The notes: generated from the letters alone by a model not told the origin. DNA of 64,000 bases from Branchiostoma floridae (GCF_000003815.2 NC_049993.1:18947593-19011592), one strand, 5' to 3'; positions 10,401 to 22,045 are shown, numbered from the stretch's first letter. Translations and numbers: made by a program.

Positions 10401-12877
10401 AATGGTTCCATCACTGCATAACGAGGCATTGGATCTTCAAATGCCAAATCTGCAGTGGATAATGTCTCACAAAGAAGAGAAAAGTTTGCACAGACTATCC
10501 AGAACTAGGGTACCTATACCTGCAATAGGGTGGATACCTAATTTCTAGCCTAACTTGTGACTTTGAGTTAGACAATTGGGCCACAGCGCGCATTAATTTT
10601 CGCCTGATTTCAGAAAAAAAAAGAAGAATTTTTTCTTCTGCAGGGATGGTCAACATGACTATAAACTACCAAAATGAGCAAATATATTGTGTTGTAGCCT
10701 AATAATTGTAGTAGTTATACTTGCGAGGTACCCGGGACTGTAGTTGTAGAAATGAAACTTATTCAAGTTATTGGATAGTTGAAAAAGTGACACCAATGTG
10801 GAAGCTATGAGTGTGGTTACCAACTTTGATGGTGATGCCAGTCTACCATACTAGTGTCACTTTTACCACACCAGACAGTACATGTCTTAAATACAGGAAT
10901 GAATGCCTTGTTGGCTCTGACACCATGTTTTGTCCCTTTAAATTAATAAAGTTTAATTCTTTTCACAACAGTCATCACAACTTTATGGTGCTTATTTTTG
11001 AAAATGTAGCCATCTTGTTTTTTTTACCCATCTTGTTTTTTCTTCGCCCTATCGCACTATTTTTGCAGTCTGCAGAGGATGTCATCCATAAAATTTACTT
11101 GCTGTGGCCTTAGAAGACTTAGCTCACAAAGTTTAAACTGTGTTCTTGTCAAAGGAACTAGAAATCAAAAGGGATGATTTACCTAAAGGAAATGGTTAAG
11201 GGTTCAAAAACTGAAGTCTACTCTCAAAAAGAACTCGTGGAGACTCAAACCTTTGACTGCATTTCCAGTTTCTCCGATAGCAGTGTCCACATAGCTGGAG
11301 CATGACCAGAGTCTATATTCTCCTTAGTGGAGATGTGTAAAGGGTCTGTGGACAGGTTGGAAGAATCGGAGAACCGAACAGTCCTGGGCTTGGGTGTGGA
11401 GGTGATGGGCTCACGGCTGGGTCGGAAAGAATCTGTGGAAATATAACATATTAAAAGTTCAATTAGCTTTACCCATTTCAAACAAGTAATGCATAATAAT
11501 AATCATCCAGATAAAGAGGGTTGGATATCTTGTTACTACTTATGAAGACGGAGGTCGCTATTTTTGTATTCTGTATTTTATTTTGGTTTTGGGAAGCAAT
11601 TGAGCTTGTACTACCGTAGTCAAAGCTCCTCAATGGGCAGAGGTGCTCCTAGCTGTTCACTGCAATTAGGAACTACAAGTTTCTGAGGGCATTTTTTAAT
11701 GCCTGCTGCTGCAATGTCTTAGCTTTTAGTTTTACAACATGCTCTGATGGTTTTGGAGAAAACAAGTTAGGGTGATTGTCTATTTGTGATAACAGAGTGA
11801 CTACTACTAGTACTAGAAGCTTCAAGGCCAAACTGAAAAGGCCAGTATGAGGAGCTGACAAGTTAGTGACAACCCCTTGCTGGAAATGCACAAATGGCAT
11901 TGGGGTGGGTATGATGTATATGGCTCTTTGCAAACGCCCTTTGTTGAAAAGTTGCAGAACTCTATATTCTAGTAACCAGATGTATCAACTATTATAGCCC
12001 GAGTCTCTTCTGTCTTCTCCCCATTTGTGGAGAGGACAGAATAGACTATAATACGTCTGGCTATCATCGTTCAGGGAAGTAGCATTGCAGGACCAACCTC
12101 CGTGTCCGGGGTACTCCAGGGAAGAGCCGGTGGGAGTCCTGGCAGCATTCAGACGTTCCTGCAGACAGATGAGAAGTTCTGTCAGCTCAAGTATAGTATG
12201 CTGTACTGTGTAAATTAGCCTTCCATTGTACATTTGCAGTGACTTTTCTTTATGGATCTAACAATACTGTAATGCAGTAGCACTACAAGTATTACAGGGC
12301 AGACCTTGCGGTGGATAGGTCATTGCAAATACCACAAATATAAAACCACTGCAAAAGTTTCGCGACAAACATGATTTGAAACTATGACAGGCCTGGGAAA
12401 ATAAATGCTAGCTTTAGGTCTTTATATCCTTCGTATGAATAATATATCAATGTTTAAATAATATGTCCCTACCTGTAATCATAAACAGTACGAAAATCTA
12501 TAGAGTAGAGTATACTTGTTGTTGTTGTCTCTATTATCCTCTCAAATTATAGTCCAAACTCCAACATAAAAAAATTATATACTATAGTCTACATAGATAA
12601 TTTGTCTACATATACTCTCATCTGATACAAGCATATATAATATATAACTTTAAAATAAACCTAGTTGTTTATTTTCGTTTCAGGAACTACGAAATAAAAA
12701 CATTCGAAAACGTTACTATCACGAACATAAATATTTTTACGTGATCAGGAAGTGATCAAAATCGGCAAGAGAAAAATTCGTCACCTGAACTTTGGCCAGA
12801 TTCGCCTCCGTTTCTCGCACAATGGAGGAAAACTTGTTCTCCCAGTCCACCTGGGAGGGTCTGTACATACTCGACAT
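4478..12877 (-). CDS. Coiled-coil protein, 11 exons, 419 aa (unassigned; possibly cytoskeletal or centrosomal)
   Basis: Coding exons in transcript order are 12877-12785, 12158-12098, 11432-11251, 10306-10225, 9323-9122, 8466-8399, 8160-8084, 7722-7622, 7126-7050, 5247-5047 and 4593-4478. Each internal edge has AG/GT and every phase joins, giving 1260 nt with a single stop at the end. The protein starts MSSMYRPSQVDWE. Residues about 1-40 are helical. A Ser/Pro-rich segment follows (exon 3, RPSREPITSTPKPR). The middle, about 110-300, is charged and heptad-like (exons 4-9: KRTVENLERDRDQQK, NDRLSERGVDLQTEMK, QEECESLRREIEGMK), so a dimeric coiled coil is expected. The C-terminus is Ser- and Asp-rich and ends DLDLDDDFL. 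No enzyme domain is visible. I do not recognise the orthologue; the centrosomal or cytoskeletal guess rests only on composition. Introns contain a hAT element, a partial copy of exon 10 and a repeat that copied exon 5's acceptor. Confidence 0.8.
4622..4866 (+). mobile_element. tRNA-derived SINE-like element
   Basis: A tRNA-like head with a B-box-like GGTTCAGATTCC is followed by a body (CAAGACGTTGTG, AAAGGCACTTCACATGGC, CACTCTACCCCG, AAAGGCGGTGGGAGG) and a tail containing CCTCGACACAGTGGATA. The tail matches sequence at 30972-31105, which marks a dispersed family. It lies in the last intron of the coiled-coil gene. Confidence 0.6.
5330..5430 (-). repeat. Partial tandem copy of exon 10 of the coiled-coil gene
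   Basis: About 100 bp here repeat 5175-5285 closely. They include the acceptor side (TTGAACAG) and the codons for KYKRRPYISKG, but lack the rest of the exon and its donor. Differences include GCGTTCTC to GTATTATC and loss of two bases near the ACCGGTCAT motif. It is either a decaying exon duplicate or an alternative cassette that would need a new donor. No matching donor is obvious within the copy. Confidence 0.7.
5540..5662 (+). mobile_element. SINE-like element, 5' part
   Basis: The stretch carries a tRNA-like B box (GAGTTTGAATCCC) followed by AGATGTTGTGCTTGGGAAAGACACT and CTCACTTCACTCAGGTG, the same body as the element at 4622. It is 3' truncated and ends close to the hAT insertion at 5711. 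Confidence 0.5.
6410..6570. promoter_or_regulatory. Promoter-like CpG-rich core inside the hAT element
   Basis: Several promoter motifs cluster in 160 bp: AAAATGGCGG (YY1-type) near 6415, CCAAT within TAGCCAATCACAG near 6447, a CRE-like TGACGTC near 6471, the palindrome TCTCGCGAGA (BANP-type motif) near 6492, an E-box CACGTG near 6509 and GCCGCCATT near 6531. This mix is typical of TATA-less housekeeping promoters. No first exon or downstream frame was identified, so activity is inferred only. Confidence 0.5.
6821..6955. repeat. 27-bp tandem repeat, about 4.8 copies
   Basis: The unit AATTAAATTTAATTTTCGCG plus GTTTTGC repeats with alternating T/G changes inside the hAT element near its right end. 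The unit is a multiple of three, so long repetitive frames appear on both strands, but none looks like a real protein. Confidence 0.85.
9324..10090 (-). repeat. Minisatellite built from the exon 5 splice acceptor (105-bp and about 32-bp units)
   Basis: The intron upstream of exon 5 of the coiled-coil gene carries repeated copies of that exon's 5' half (coding DLRVVNDRLSERGVDLQTEM) with its acceptor. The acceptor motif (minus strand CCCCAG then ATGAC) occurs 14 times between about 9318 and 10030, including the genuine one at 9323. Larger units of 105 bp alternate with short units that hold only the acceptor and a linker. The 105-bp spacing keeps the reading frame, and the linker reads through as WCNHPVFVSPD, so extra units could be included without a frameshift. 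None of the repeat copies carries the downstream half of the exon with its donor. Confidence 0.85.
10307..11250. other. Intron 3 of the coiled-coil gene; nothing else seen
   Basis: The sequence between exons 3 and 4 is AT-rich with no repeats or frames of note. The plus-strand frame at 10811-11113 has no recognisable domain and no supporting signals. Confidence 0.5.
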
Positions 12878-13070
12878 GGTTCCAGCCGACTCTAGAGGTC
12901 TACGTCGTGTTCTAAGCGCCAAAATTGTCAAAATAAAGAGAAACACAAAACTTCCGCAACCGAATGTTCCGCCATTTTGGAGTTGTTTGTGCCAAGTCTC
13001 GTGAAATCTCGTACAAGCAGGAAAGTTGGGCGAGATCCTTAAGGGCGCCACCTAGCGGCTACCATTACAA
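12878..13070 (-). promoter_or_regulatory. 5' region of the coiled-coil gene with YY1-like and CTCF-like sites
   Basis: Upstream of the ATG at 12877 the minus strand reads CCAAAATGGCGG (12969-12981), a strong YY1-type site common near start sites of TATA-less genes. Further upstream, 13046-13058 on the minus strand is CCGCTAGGTGGCG, matching 12 of 13 positions of the common CTCF core. No TATA box is seen. The 5' UTR limits are not known. Confidence 0.5.
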
Positions 13071-13310
13071 CTGTGACCAGTAGACCGTGACCTTCGTATC
13101 CAAGGTTTTACCCCCGTATCTTGAGAGTCTTGAGATCTTTTGAATTTCAGCGCCTCAGAAGAGTGTCTTAGGTTCGTAAGGGAAGATGATTGTGAGTGCG
13201 TAAATTATCTAGACACAAACCGTTTATTAACGTTACTGAACGTTGTCTGTTAGAATCTTGTTAGTCCCGTTGACACAATTTACGACCAGTTAGGAAAATA
13301 ATATGAGCGA

Positions 13311-13444
13311 GGCTATTGACACACCCAGTGTGTCAATAGCCTAACAGGCTATTGACACACTGAGTGTGTCGATAGCCTGTTTAGGCTATTGGCACACTCT
13401 GTGTGGCGATAGCCTGTTTAGGCTATTGACACACCCAGTGATAG
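13311..13444. repeat. Array of palindromic 37-bp units
   Basis: Four successive units (13311, 13347, 13384 and 13421) have the form GGCTATTGACACAC, a short centre, then GTGTGTCAATAGCC, each able to fold as a hairpin. The fourth is cut short. The rest of a similar unit appears at about 14264-14300, so 13445-14262 looks like an insertion into the array. Confidence 0.75.
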
Positions 13445-14262
13445 AAACCACTAAAATGAGGAAATCTTAGGATTATATTTGACAATCAACACTCTGAAAA
13501 ATACAAATGGCATCCTGTGTCCATTATCAACCCAAAATACGATCTTTTTCACGTGTTTACGGCACAATTTTAAACATCGGAATCTGCTATCATATAGGGT
13601 GCTAGTTTTACTGTCACCGCATGTGATCATGGCAGCCATGTTGGATCGGTTAGGAACACGTTTTCAGCTGTGTTTACCGACGAATTCCTGCCATATTGGA
13701 GAATTTTCGGCCTCAAAACTTATATCACTAAGGAAGAGAAGTTATAGTTGTTGTTTTACCTCCATTCTTTTTAATGTGAAAGAAATATTCTTCCGAGTCG
13801 CTGCCGATAGCGCCGGAACCACACGGCCGAAAATTATGACATGATTTGTGGTCAGTGTTATTTTTGGTTTATATTGTTAACAGAAACTTTAAAAGTTGTT
13901 TATATATAAAATATTCTTATATCAAATGGATGTTTAAAAAGGGACAAGAAAAATTGAAAAAAAAAAAATTAAAAAAACTCCGGCGCAGACTCTAACCGGG
14001 TCGGAGCTGGTATCATGAATTCCCGGGTCAACGCTCTATCCACTACGCTACGTCGAACATACACGATTATCCAAATGTAGGGCATAACTTGAATACGTCC
14101 GTTCATTCCAAGATTCAAAGATTCCAATGTCTAATCTTCCGAACAATGTCTAATCAACTATTGCTTGTGTAAAATATTGCCGGAAAGGCATGTTACAAGC
14201 TCTGATCAAGGAGGTTAAAGAATGATTCTTTAACCTCCTTGCTCTGATTGGCTGACTGGCAT
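13445..14262. other. Probable insertion splitting the palindrome array; tRNA-like segment inside
   Basis: The stretch is bounded by a truncated palindrome unit on the left and the resuming array on the right. On the minus strand at about 14060-13979 there is a tRNA-like A box (TAGCGTAGTGGATAGAGCG) with a degenerate B box, as in a tRNA-derived SINE head. The plus frame at 13479-13844 has no recognisable domain. Neither target duplication nor terminal repeats could be fixed. Confidence 0.35.
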
Positions 14263-14319
14263 CTCGGTGTGTCAATAGCCTGTTTGGCTATTGGCACACA
14301 GAAAATATGAACATGGGAA

Positions 14320-14910
14320 CATGAGAAAATATGAACATGGCGGATCATCATGCTTTTTGGTATGTAGGTAGCGTAAGTGAAGAACTACATAATGAGATAC
14401 CAATTATGCTAATCAACAGCTAATTTACATAATCAATGAGGATATTTATAATTTCACTACATTCCATGATAGGACTTGTCACATATGTAGCTGAGAAAGA
14501 GAGAAATGTCAATACATATGTACCATGCAAATGATGATCTCATTTGCATAATTAATGAGAAAATATGAACGTGTTGACGGATCGTCATAATTTTTGGCAT
14601 GTAATATAATGTGATACTTATTATGCAAATTAACAGCTAATTTGCATAATTGATTAGGAAATGTTCATGAATCCACTGTATTCCATTATAGTACTTTCAT
14701 CAAAGTTGTCACATATGTAACTGAGAAAGAGGGAAGAGAGTAAGAGGTGTATTTAAAGACTTTGAAAAAGAATAAGTCAAGAATGGATCAAAGGATCATC
14801 ATGATTTTTGGTATGCTAATAGCTTAAGTAATGCTTGCTACAATTTGATATCAATTAATTGTAACTTGGGATCTAATTTGCATAATCAATGCCGAAATTT
14901 TATAAACCAA
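14320..14910. repeat. AT-rich tandem repeat, about 230-bp unit, three diverged copies
   Basis: Phrases such as GGATCATCATG, TTTTTGGTATG, ATTTGCATAATCAAT and GTCACATATGTAACTGAGAAAGAG recur in the same order in copies starting near 14320, 14560 and 14783. Copies are too diverged for exact edges. No coding potential. Confidence 0.6.
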
Positions 14911-15946
14911 CTCAAAGCATATAATTATAAAGAAAATGAAATGAGTAACGCATTTGTCTACAGACATCATTCTGCATAGCAAACCTGGTTTATTTGGCAA
15001 AGGTATGTGTTCGTGGAACTCTAGTTTCTTGAATATTTTCGAATTTACAAAATACTGTAGTTTGACACCAACGTTAACGTCCGTCGACTTGATATCCCTA
15101 AATGCCTTGTTTTTTTAAACAATGAATATAGTTTACCCCGCGGATAATGGTGAACCAGCGCTTTTTTTTGGGACAAATTTCAATGCAATTTTAAGTCATA
15201 AAGGCATAAAAAGTACTGGCATTGGTTTTACTCAATTTATTAAACAGGATACGGTATGCATATGTTTTGGATAAATTTCAATATAATATATTGCATTGAT
15301 ATGCACATTATGTATTGAACAACGTTACACTCTTACCGAGGAGGTTCAATAGAACTTCGTACACAATTATATACGGAATTATACTAGTATCATATCAAAC
15401 ACTCTTGCGATATCCGACGACGCTAATAGTTTGTTTAAATCGATGTGAACGGCTGGTATATAACGTCACATGTATTTGCATCATGAATCTTGGGGCCCGT
15501 GGCCATGAATACACACATAGACATCACACGTACACGTATAACGTTATATTGCAACAAGAAGGTCTTATCCGAGTTGGCACCTATGATTCCTGAGACGGCG
15601 TTAAAACGCCACTCTGCCTTAAACTTGTAATAACACATTTTGGTCATGTACAATGGACTAAAGAAATGAAGCGTCACAAGGAAAATATTGTCCTTAGCGC
15701 TGATCTATATTTGCCGCCAAGCCTTTCACCTGCAAGACAAAGCGACCGTCAACGTCCAATGGCGAAGACCTACAGCAAGGTCCAAAGGCTATATCACTGT
15801 TTACCGTCGCCCCAGGTTACCTGACGTCAACCGTCTGAAACTACTTCCGAGAAACTGCCACAAGCAAGTTTCACACCTCTTGAGAGTCTGAACAGAGCAA
15901 GGCGTTTACTAATAGCGGATTCTTTTGAGAAGATTCTGTTATAGCT
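14911..15946. other. Upstream region of the TRIM gene
   Basis: No gene is recognised. The frames at 15315-15593 and 15688-15891 lack motifs. The last few hundred bases before the ATG at 15947 presumably contain the promoter and 5' UTR of the TRIM gene, but no TATA box or other clear promoter element was identified. Confidence 0.4.
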
Positions 15947-18900
15947 ATGGCGAGCAACCTTCAAAGGTCGACGGCTGACTTTGACAAGCAATTCCTGACG
16001 TGCCCGGTCTGTATGCTGCACTTCCGGGACCCCAGAGTCCTGCCATGTCTGCACACATTTTGTAGGGAGTGTCTGCAAGAATGGACCACCAAACAACAGC
16101 CGCTGGAGTGTCCAACCTGCCGCACACAGGTCAGTCTACCAGACCAAGGTGTGGACGGACTCAGGACCAACTTCTACGTCAACAACATGCTGGACTTCGC
16201 GGCCGTGAAGAAAGGTGCGGGGCCAGGTGTGCCGTGCCAGGTGTGTGAGGGGAAGGGGGAAGGGGTGCGGTCATGGTGCGTACAGTGTGCCGTTCTGCTT
16301 TGTGAGTCCTGTACAAACACACATCGCAGGTTTCCAGCCATGAAAGGGCATCAGATCGTGACCCAAGAGAACCTGGAGGCCTCTGAAGGTGTGCCCAGCA
16401 GCTTTCAGCGCAAAGCCTTCTGCCCAAAGCACGAAGACCAAGTCTTAACTTTCTACTGTGAACCTTGTCAGAATTTGGTCTGTGTCGCTTGCACGATTGT
16501 TGATCATCGGCCGGGTGATAAACACGACCCTGTGGAAATCGGCTCTGTCGCTGAGAGGAAGAAACGAGACCTACAAAACCTGTTAGCAAAAGTCAAGCCC
16601 AGAGAGAAATTAGTTCGCGCTACGCTAAATGAAGTCAAGATGAAATTTTCTGAGTTCACAACATCGGCAGACTCAGCAATTGAGCAAGCCACAGCATATT
16701 TTGATCACCTGATGTCCTTGCTTCGAGACAGAAAAGAAGAAGTTGTCAAAGAGATCGGCTCACGCTACCAGGACGTTGGAAAATGTCTGGAAACCCAGAA
16801 AGAAGCGATGGAGTTTGAGTTGGCCGGACTGACGAGCGCGTCTGAGTTCTGTAAACAAGCATTGGAACACGGCAGTGACGTGAACGTCATCGACATCGAG
16901 GGTCAAGCACAACAGAGGGTGGAAGAACTGCTGACCACTCCAAGCGACCTGACAGCCCGACCGAGTCAAGTCGTTTTCTCGGAGGGGATGACTGTTGTGG
17001 AGTTCAGAGATGACGTGGCCAGGGCAGGGTGCGTACACGTACGATACACAGGGAAGGTTGACGCATCTAGATCTCAGGAAGAACCTCTGGTCAGTAAGAC
17101 GGAAACAAAGTTGGAGAAACTTGGGCAAAGGAAAACCGTTGGGGAGGGATCTGCTGCCGCTAACCCAAAGCCTGCAGCATTGCCTTCTCTGGGACACCTG
17201 TTCAAGAAACCATTAGGTGGCTGGGAATGTGACACCTACATGGCGCAGAATACAGCTGCAGCCAGCAGGTTCACGTTTGCAGCAGGCAGCTCTGCATCTG
17301 GAGCTGCCACCACAACATCCAAAGCCACGCCTTCAGCCACCGGAGGCGTCACCTTCGGCACGGGGGCGACATCAGGGGCTGCAGCCTTGGGGGTTGCTTC
17401 CTCGGGGGGCGCTGGAGGTTTCACATTTGGGACGGGAAGTTCAGCTGCTGGTGCTGCAGCTTCCGCTGGGTTCAAGTTTGGAGCTAAAACAGCCTCTCGA
17501 CGGCCTGACACAGGTTAGTGAGCAGCTTATCAATAATTACTACCAAGAAATGTGAACCTGTAAAGTGGAGATATTTTTGTCCATTTTCTTTCTTTCTACC
17601 ATTGTCACCAATTGTAAAGCATTTGAAATAAAGCTGAATCATGTAGTAAATGCTGGATATGATTATGCTCCTTGCATGTCTGTAGATGCAGGAATAGTGT
17701 AAAAAAAGTTGCATTTGCAGATCCAAGTATTGAAAGACCAAGCTTGACCACCATTTGAACCATTTATTTCAGCTCCAAAGATGACAAGCATAGCCGACTT
17801 AGCCAAGGCAGATCAGATGAGTGTACCCAAGCCTGCAACCAATCAGTCCGCAGCGAAAAATGGCCAGGAATCAGACGCCAGTATTCAGGCCAAGGTGGAC
17901 CTGTCTTCTGCCTTTGGCACTGGCACTCTCTATGGTTCAGCCGATGCCAGCACCGCTCCAAGTTTCGGATCCACCACAGTTGCAAACTTGCCAGTGTTTG
18001 GGGCTGGCGCATCAGCTGCACCCAGCTCTGGACTCACCCTTGGTGCACCTTTAGCAACACCCCCATCTACAGGCAGCGCAGCAGCCACCACATCGGACTT
18101 CACCATTGGTGCACCAGCAACACCCCCATCTACAGGCAGCGCAGCAGCCACCACATCGGGCTTCGCGTTTGGCTCTTCCAGCACTGCGGCAAGTACGACT
18201 CCTGCGCCCTTAAGTTTTGGTGCAGGGGCGCCCTCTGCCACAACTGCAGATGACATATTAACTGCTTTGTTTGCATCCCTACTGTAAGTGTTTTTCATTA
18301 TAGAAATACATTTTATGTCAAACTGTTCTCTCTATAATCAAGAAAGAAAAGAGCTGTTCAAAGAGGCTATTAAATTCCACCCAAACTTCCTCACATTCAC
18401 TGACAAAAAGAAATCAGTTCTCCTTCTAACATCACAAAACCCACACATAATAAAAAGGTGGTATCTTTCGTCTTCCACTGTTTTCGAAAAAGGAGTCGAA
18501 CCTAATAACCCAGGATCTAGAGGTAGCTTTCACTAGTTTTAGACTAGAGTAGACACTTGCGATATTGTATCTTACACTGTTTGTATCTTTTATGTTAACT
18601 GCAATTAGCCCACGGGCATGAATTTGCAATAACTTTATTTATTATCTATACAAAAATGATTTTACTTATTTTAACGAGACATGCACATCAATAGTTTGCT
18701 ATTTATGCGTAGTCAAACAATAGGTTGTGCATTTTTTTGTTTTTGGTCTTTTTCTGTGTCATCAACACGATTGGTTTTACTGAGAATGGTTATAGATGGT
18801 CCCAGAAACAATACTTTGAAATTATCCGAATATAGGTTTTTGAAGGAATAAAATTATTTTCACCCATTGTTCTCATTTACAATATAGAGCTGTTCCTTTA

Positions 18901-20880
18901 TTAAATCCAAAGTGCATAACCAGTCATGATAAAGCCAATGTAAGCTGTACCTGTGTTAAACATCTTTTACACCTTCACAGCCGCCCAGCCGGGGGTAGCA
19001 ACTTAAGTGCAGGGCAGACAGCACCACTTGCTACAACGGCCCTCCCCAGGTTTGGAACTCCAGTCTTCGGAGCCAAACCCAACCCAGCAGCAAGCACACC
19101 CTTCACACCAGTCACCACCTCTGTGTCCGGAGGGGCCACTCCGTATGGAGGAGCTACCCGTTCCGGCGTGCAGACCACCTCAGCACCCAGCATGCCAGTC
19201 TTAAGCATTGGAAGGAAAGGACGTTTGGAGGGAGACCTTTTCTACCCAACAGATGTAGCAGTGGACATGGACGGTAACATTGCAGTGGTGGAGGACGAGA
19301 ACAGACGGGTTCAGATATTCGATGCCAAGACTGGTCAGTCACTTCGGTCTTTCCCGGTAGATGGGGGGAGTCCATATGGCATTGACGTAGACCCCATTGG
19401 ACAGTTTATTCTGACGTTTCCTAACATATCCACCACTGGCAACCAAACAATCCAGGTGTACTCGCAGAATGGAAAACGTACAAAGACCCTAAAACCTTAC
19501 TGTCAGTTACAAGATCCGCGCGGGATTGCAGTTCTGCAGGACGGCCGCATGGTGGTGGCAAACAGCAAACAAAAATCATGCCTCCTCCTGCAGCCTGACG
19601 GGAGCCTCATCCGGGAGATCGGCAAGGGACAGTTACAGAGACCATGGTTCATAGCAGTAGACGAGTCACGTGATCTGTTCTTTGTCACTGATGGCTGGGC
19701 TCATAAAGTGCTTGTTTTTGACCTTGAGGGTAAGCTGAAGTTCAGGTTTGGTAAACAGGGGAAGGGGGAGGGAGAACTCTACTGTCCATCAGGGATTGCA
19801 GTAGACCCGGCAGGTAACATTATTGTAGTGAGTCCCGAAAATGGCCGTCTTCAGGTGTTCGGGCCAGACGGGACGTACCTGAGAACTGTGGCCACAATGG
19901 AGGGAGGATTCCCCCAGGGAATCGCGCTGACACCGGATAACCACATAGCTGTAACGTGTAGTTATGGACATTGTGTGGATTTTTACAGGTACATGGCCGC
20001 TAAACACTTCACTACAGGAGCGATGGGCGGCCAGTCTGTGGAGGGAAGTCCGTTTGACATTAGAAAACAAAGTAATGACACCCCAGTCTTAACTATTGGG
20101 AGGGAAGGACGTTTGGGGGGACAACTTTCCTGTCCAGCAGATGTAGCAGTAGACATCGACGGTAACATCGCAGTGTTGGAGGCAGGGAACAAACGGGTTC
20201 AGATATTCGATGCCAAGACTGGTCAGTCACTTCGGGGCTTTCCGGTGGATGGAGGGCACCCATGGGCCATTGGCATGGACTCCAATGGACAGTTTATTGT
20301 GACTTTTTCATGTAAGTTCGGAAATGATCGAGCAGTCCGGGTGTACTCACGGGAAGGAAAACTTACGAAGACCCTAAAACCTGAGAGTTTACGAGATCCG
20401 ACTGGAGTGGCAGTTCTGCAGGACGGCCGCATGGTGGTGGTAGACAGCGAACAGAAGTTCTGCCTCCTCCTGCAGCCTGACGGGAGGCTCATCCGGGACA
20501 TCGGCAAGGGGCAGTTACAATACCCACGGTTCTTAGCAGTGGACGAGTCACGTGATCTGTTCTTTGTCACTGATTGCCGGGCTCATAAAGTGTTTGTGTT
20601 TGACCTTGAAGGGAAGCTGAAGTTCAGCTTTGGCAAAGAGGGGTTGATTGAGGGGGAACTCTGCTATCCAACAGGGATAACAGAAGACCCGGCAGGTAAC
20701 ATTATTGTAGTGAACAGTAGTAGAGGCCGTCTGCAGGTGTTCGAGCCAGACGGGACGTACCTGAGAACTGTGGCCTGGGTGAGGGGAAGATTTCCCCGGG
20801 GAATCGCGCTGACACCGGATGGCCGCATAGCTGTAACGTGTTATAATGGGCATTGTGTCGAATTGTACAGGTACAAGTAG
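15947..20880 (+). CDS. TRIM protein: RING, two B-boxes, coiled coil, FG-repeat linker, two NHL propellers (3 exons, 1325 aa)
   Basis: Exons are 15947-17513, 17773-18283 and 18981-20880, all GT-AG with matching phases (3978 nt). The RING is a textbook C3HC4 (C19, C22, C34, H36, C39, C42, C55, C58), so a ubiquitin E3 ligase is expected. B-box 1 lies at about 97-135, B-box 2 at about 158-195 and a coiled coil at about 210-330. Residues about 435-750 are Ala/Ser/Thr/Gly-rich with some ten FG motifs (TFGTG, KFGAK, AFGTG, SFGST, VFGAG, AFGSS, SFGAG, RFGTPVFGAK), like FG nucleoporins. From about 764 two NHL six-bladed-type propellers follow (764-1055 and 1060-1325), clearly internal duplicates (each with the DAKTGQSLR and VAVLQDGRMVV blades). 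TRIM2/3/71 have a filamin domain in the linker position; none is seen here. The FG linker spans all three exons, so it is not an exon-fusion artefact. Confidence 0.88.
18284..18980 (+). other. Intron 2 of the TRIM gene
   Basis: Donor CT|GTAAGTG and acceptor TTCACAG|CC are both strong. The intron is AT-rich and holds no other feature that I can see. Confidence 0.7.
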
Positions 20881-21174
20881 CTTAATGTGCTTTGATCTTG
20901 TCCATGCTATAAGATATCAACATTACAAATAGCAAAACAGATCCGTATGACACCTTAACCATAGGCACCGAACGTAAGCAAACACAATATCGTAATGAAC
21001 TCTTACATCAAGAATGAGAGATGTGACGAAGTATTTTAGGACAGTGTATCTAATTGTACAGGCACAAGCTCGTCCAGATTTTGTTCATGCTATCAACAAA
21101 TAGTAGAACAGATATCATAATTTTTCCGCATCATATCTACTATAGTCACTGACCTTAAGCAATCACAATTTTGT

Positions 21175-21180
21175 AATAAA
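21175..21180 (+). terminator. Candidate polyadenylation signal of the TRIM gene
   Basis: An AATAAA lies about 295 bases after the TAG at 20878-20880. It is the first consensus hexamer that I noticed downstream. There is no direct evidence of use. Confidence 0.35.
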
Positions 21181-21929
21181 CACTTCCAGCATATTAAGAG
21201 ACGAATGAGCTGATTAGCTTATCTACAGTAATGTCGGAGTATCAGGCAGACGTGGAGTATCAGACTAAGCGGAAAAAGAGATACTTCTCAGAACATAATT
21301 CCATTTATCTTTACTAGTACTGCATGGGAGCTTACATTTGTGAGGGGAATAGTGTATCATAATTCAGAAGTAGTAATATCCAAGCAGATTTAAGACTCTG
21401 ACTCATTTCCGTCAGCGTCAACATCCTTACATCCTCTTGGAGATCAGTGAACCATAGATCCATCATCATGTGCGCAAATGTTAACTCTGCATTAGAAGAT
21501 GCCTGATGTAATTCATATTATATGTATTTCCACGGATAAATGATTTAGTTTGCGCAATATGGTGACCTCAGCGATTCAGCTTATGGGCTGCGAAACTTCA
21601 TGCACCAAATCAAAATTAGATATCACAACTGGAGAACAGTTCAAGTAGAAGGTAAACGTAACAAAGTGAGCTTTGACTATGCACTGATCTTTCTCTTGGT
21701 TACTGTTTCAGTGCGTGGGTGCTCAGAGACGTTCACTGACCTTTTTACTCTGTCAGAAAACATATGACAAGTAATCTTTATGATCCCTTCTGCGCGTGGG
21801 AAGATTGTCTGGTAGTGATCTTTTGTGCTGATCGTGACTGTAGAGCGTGGGTGACTTTTGAAGTAGACCAATTTGAGTTTGTACGTGCACAACGCGAGTG
21901 TTTATTATCTTGCCAGGAATGCTACTTTT

Positions 21930-22045
21930 CTGCGTGTGTGTGTGTGTCCGTCTGTCTGTCTGTCTGTCTCCCTTTGTTTCTGTTTGTATCTCTGTCTGTC
22001 TTTGTCTCTCTCTCTCTCTGTGTGTCTCGCTCTCTCTCTGTCGTG
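21930..22045. repeat. Low-complexity TG/TCTG/CT microsatellite
   Basis: Runs of GTGTGT, GTCTGTCTGTCT and CTCTCTCT follow each other. The frames across it are compositional artefacts. Confidence 0.85.

Noticed and set aside
13479-13844. 121-codon plus frame
   Set aside because: No domain, no splice context, and it lies in a probable inserted repeat.
16179-17511. Minus-strand frames of 90-145 codons under the TRIM gene
   Set aside because: They are shadows of a GC-rich coding exon. The plus strand has the RING and B-box residues and intact splice sites.
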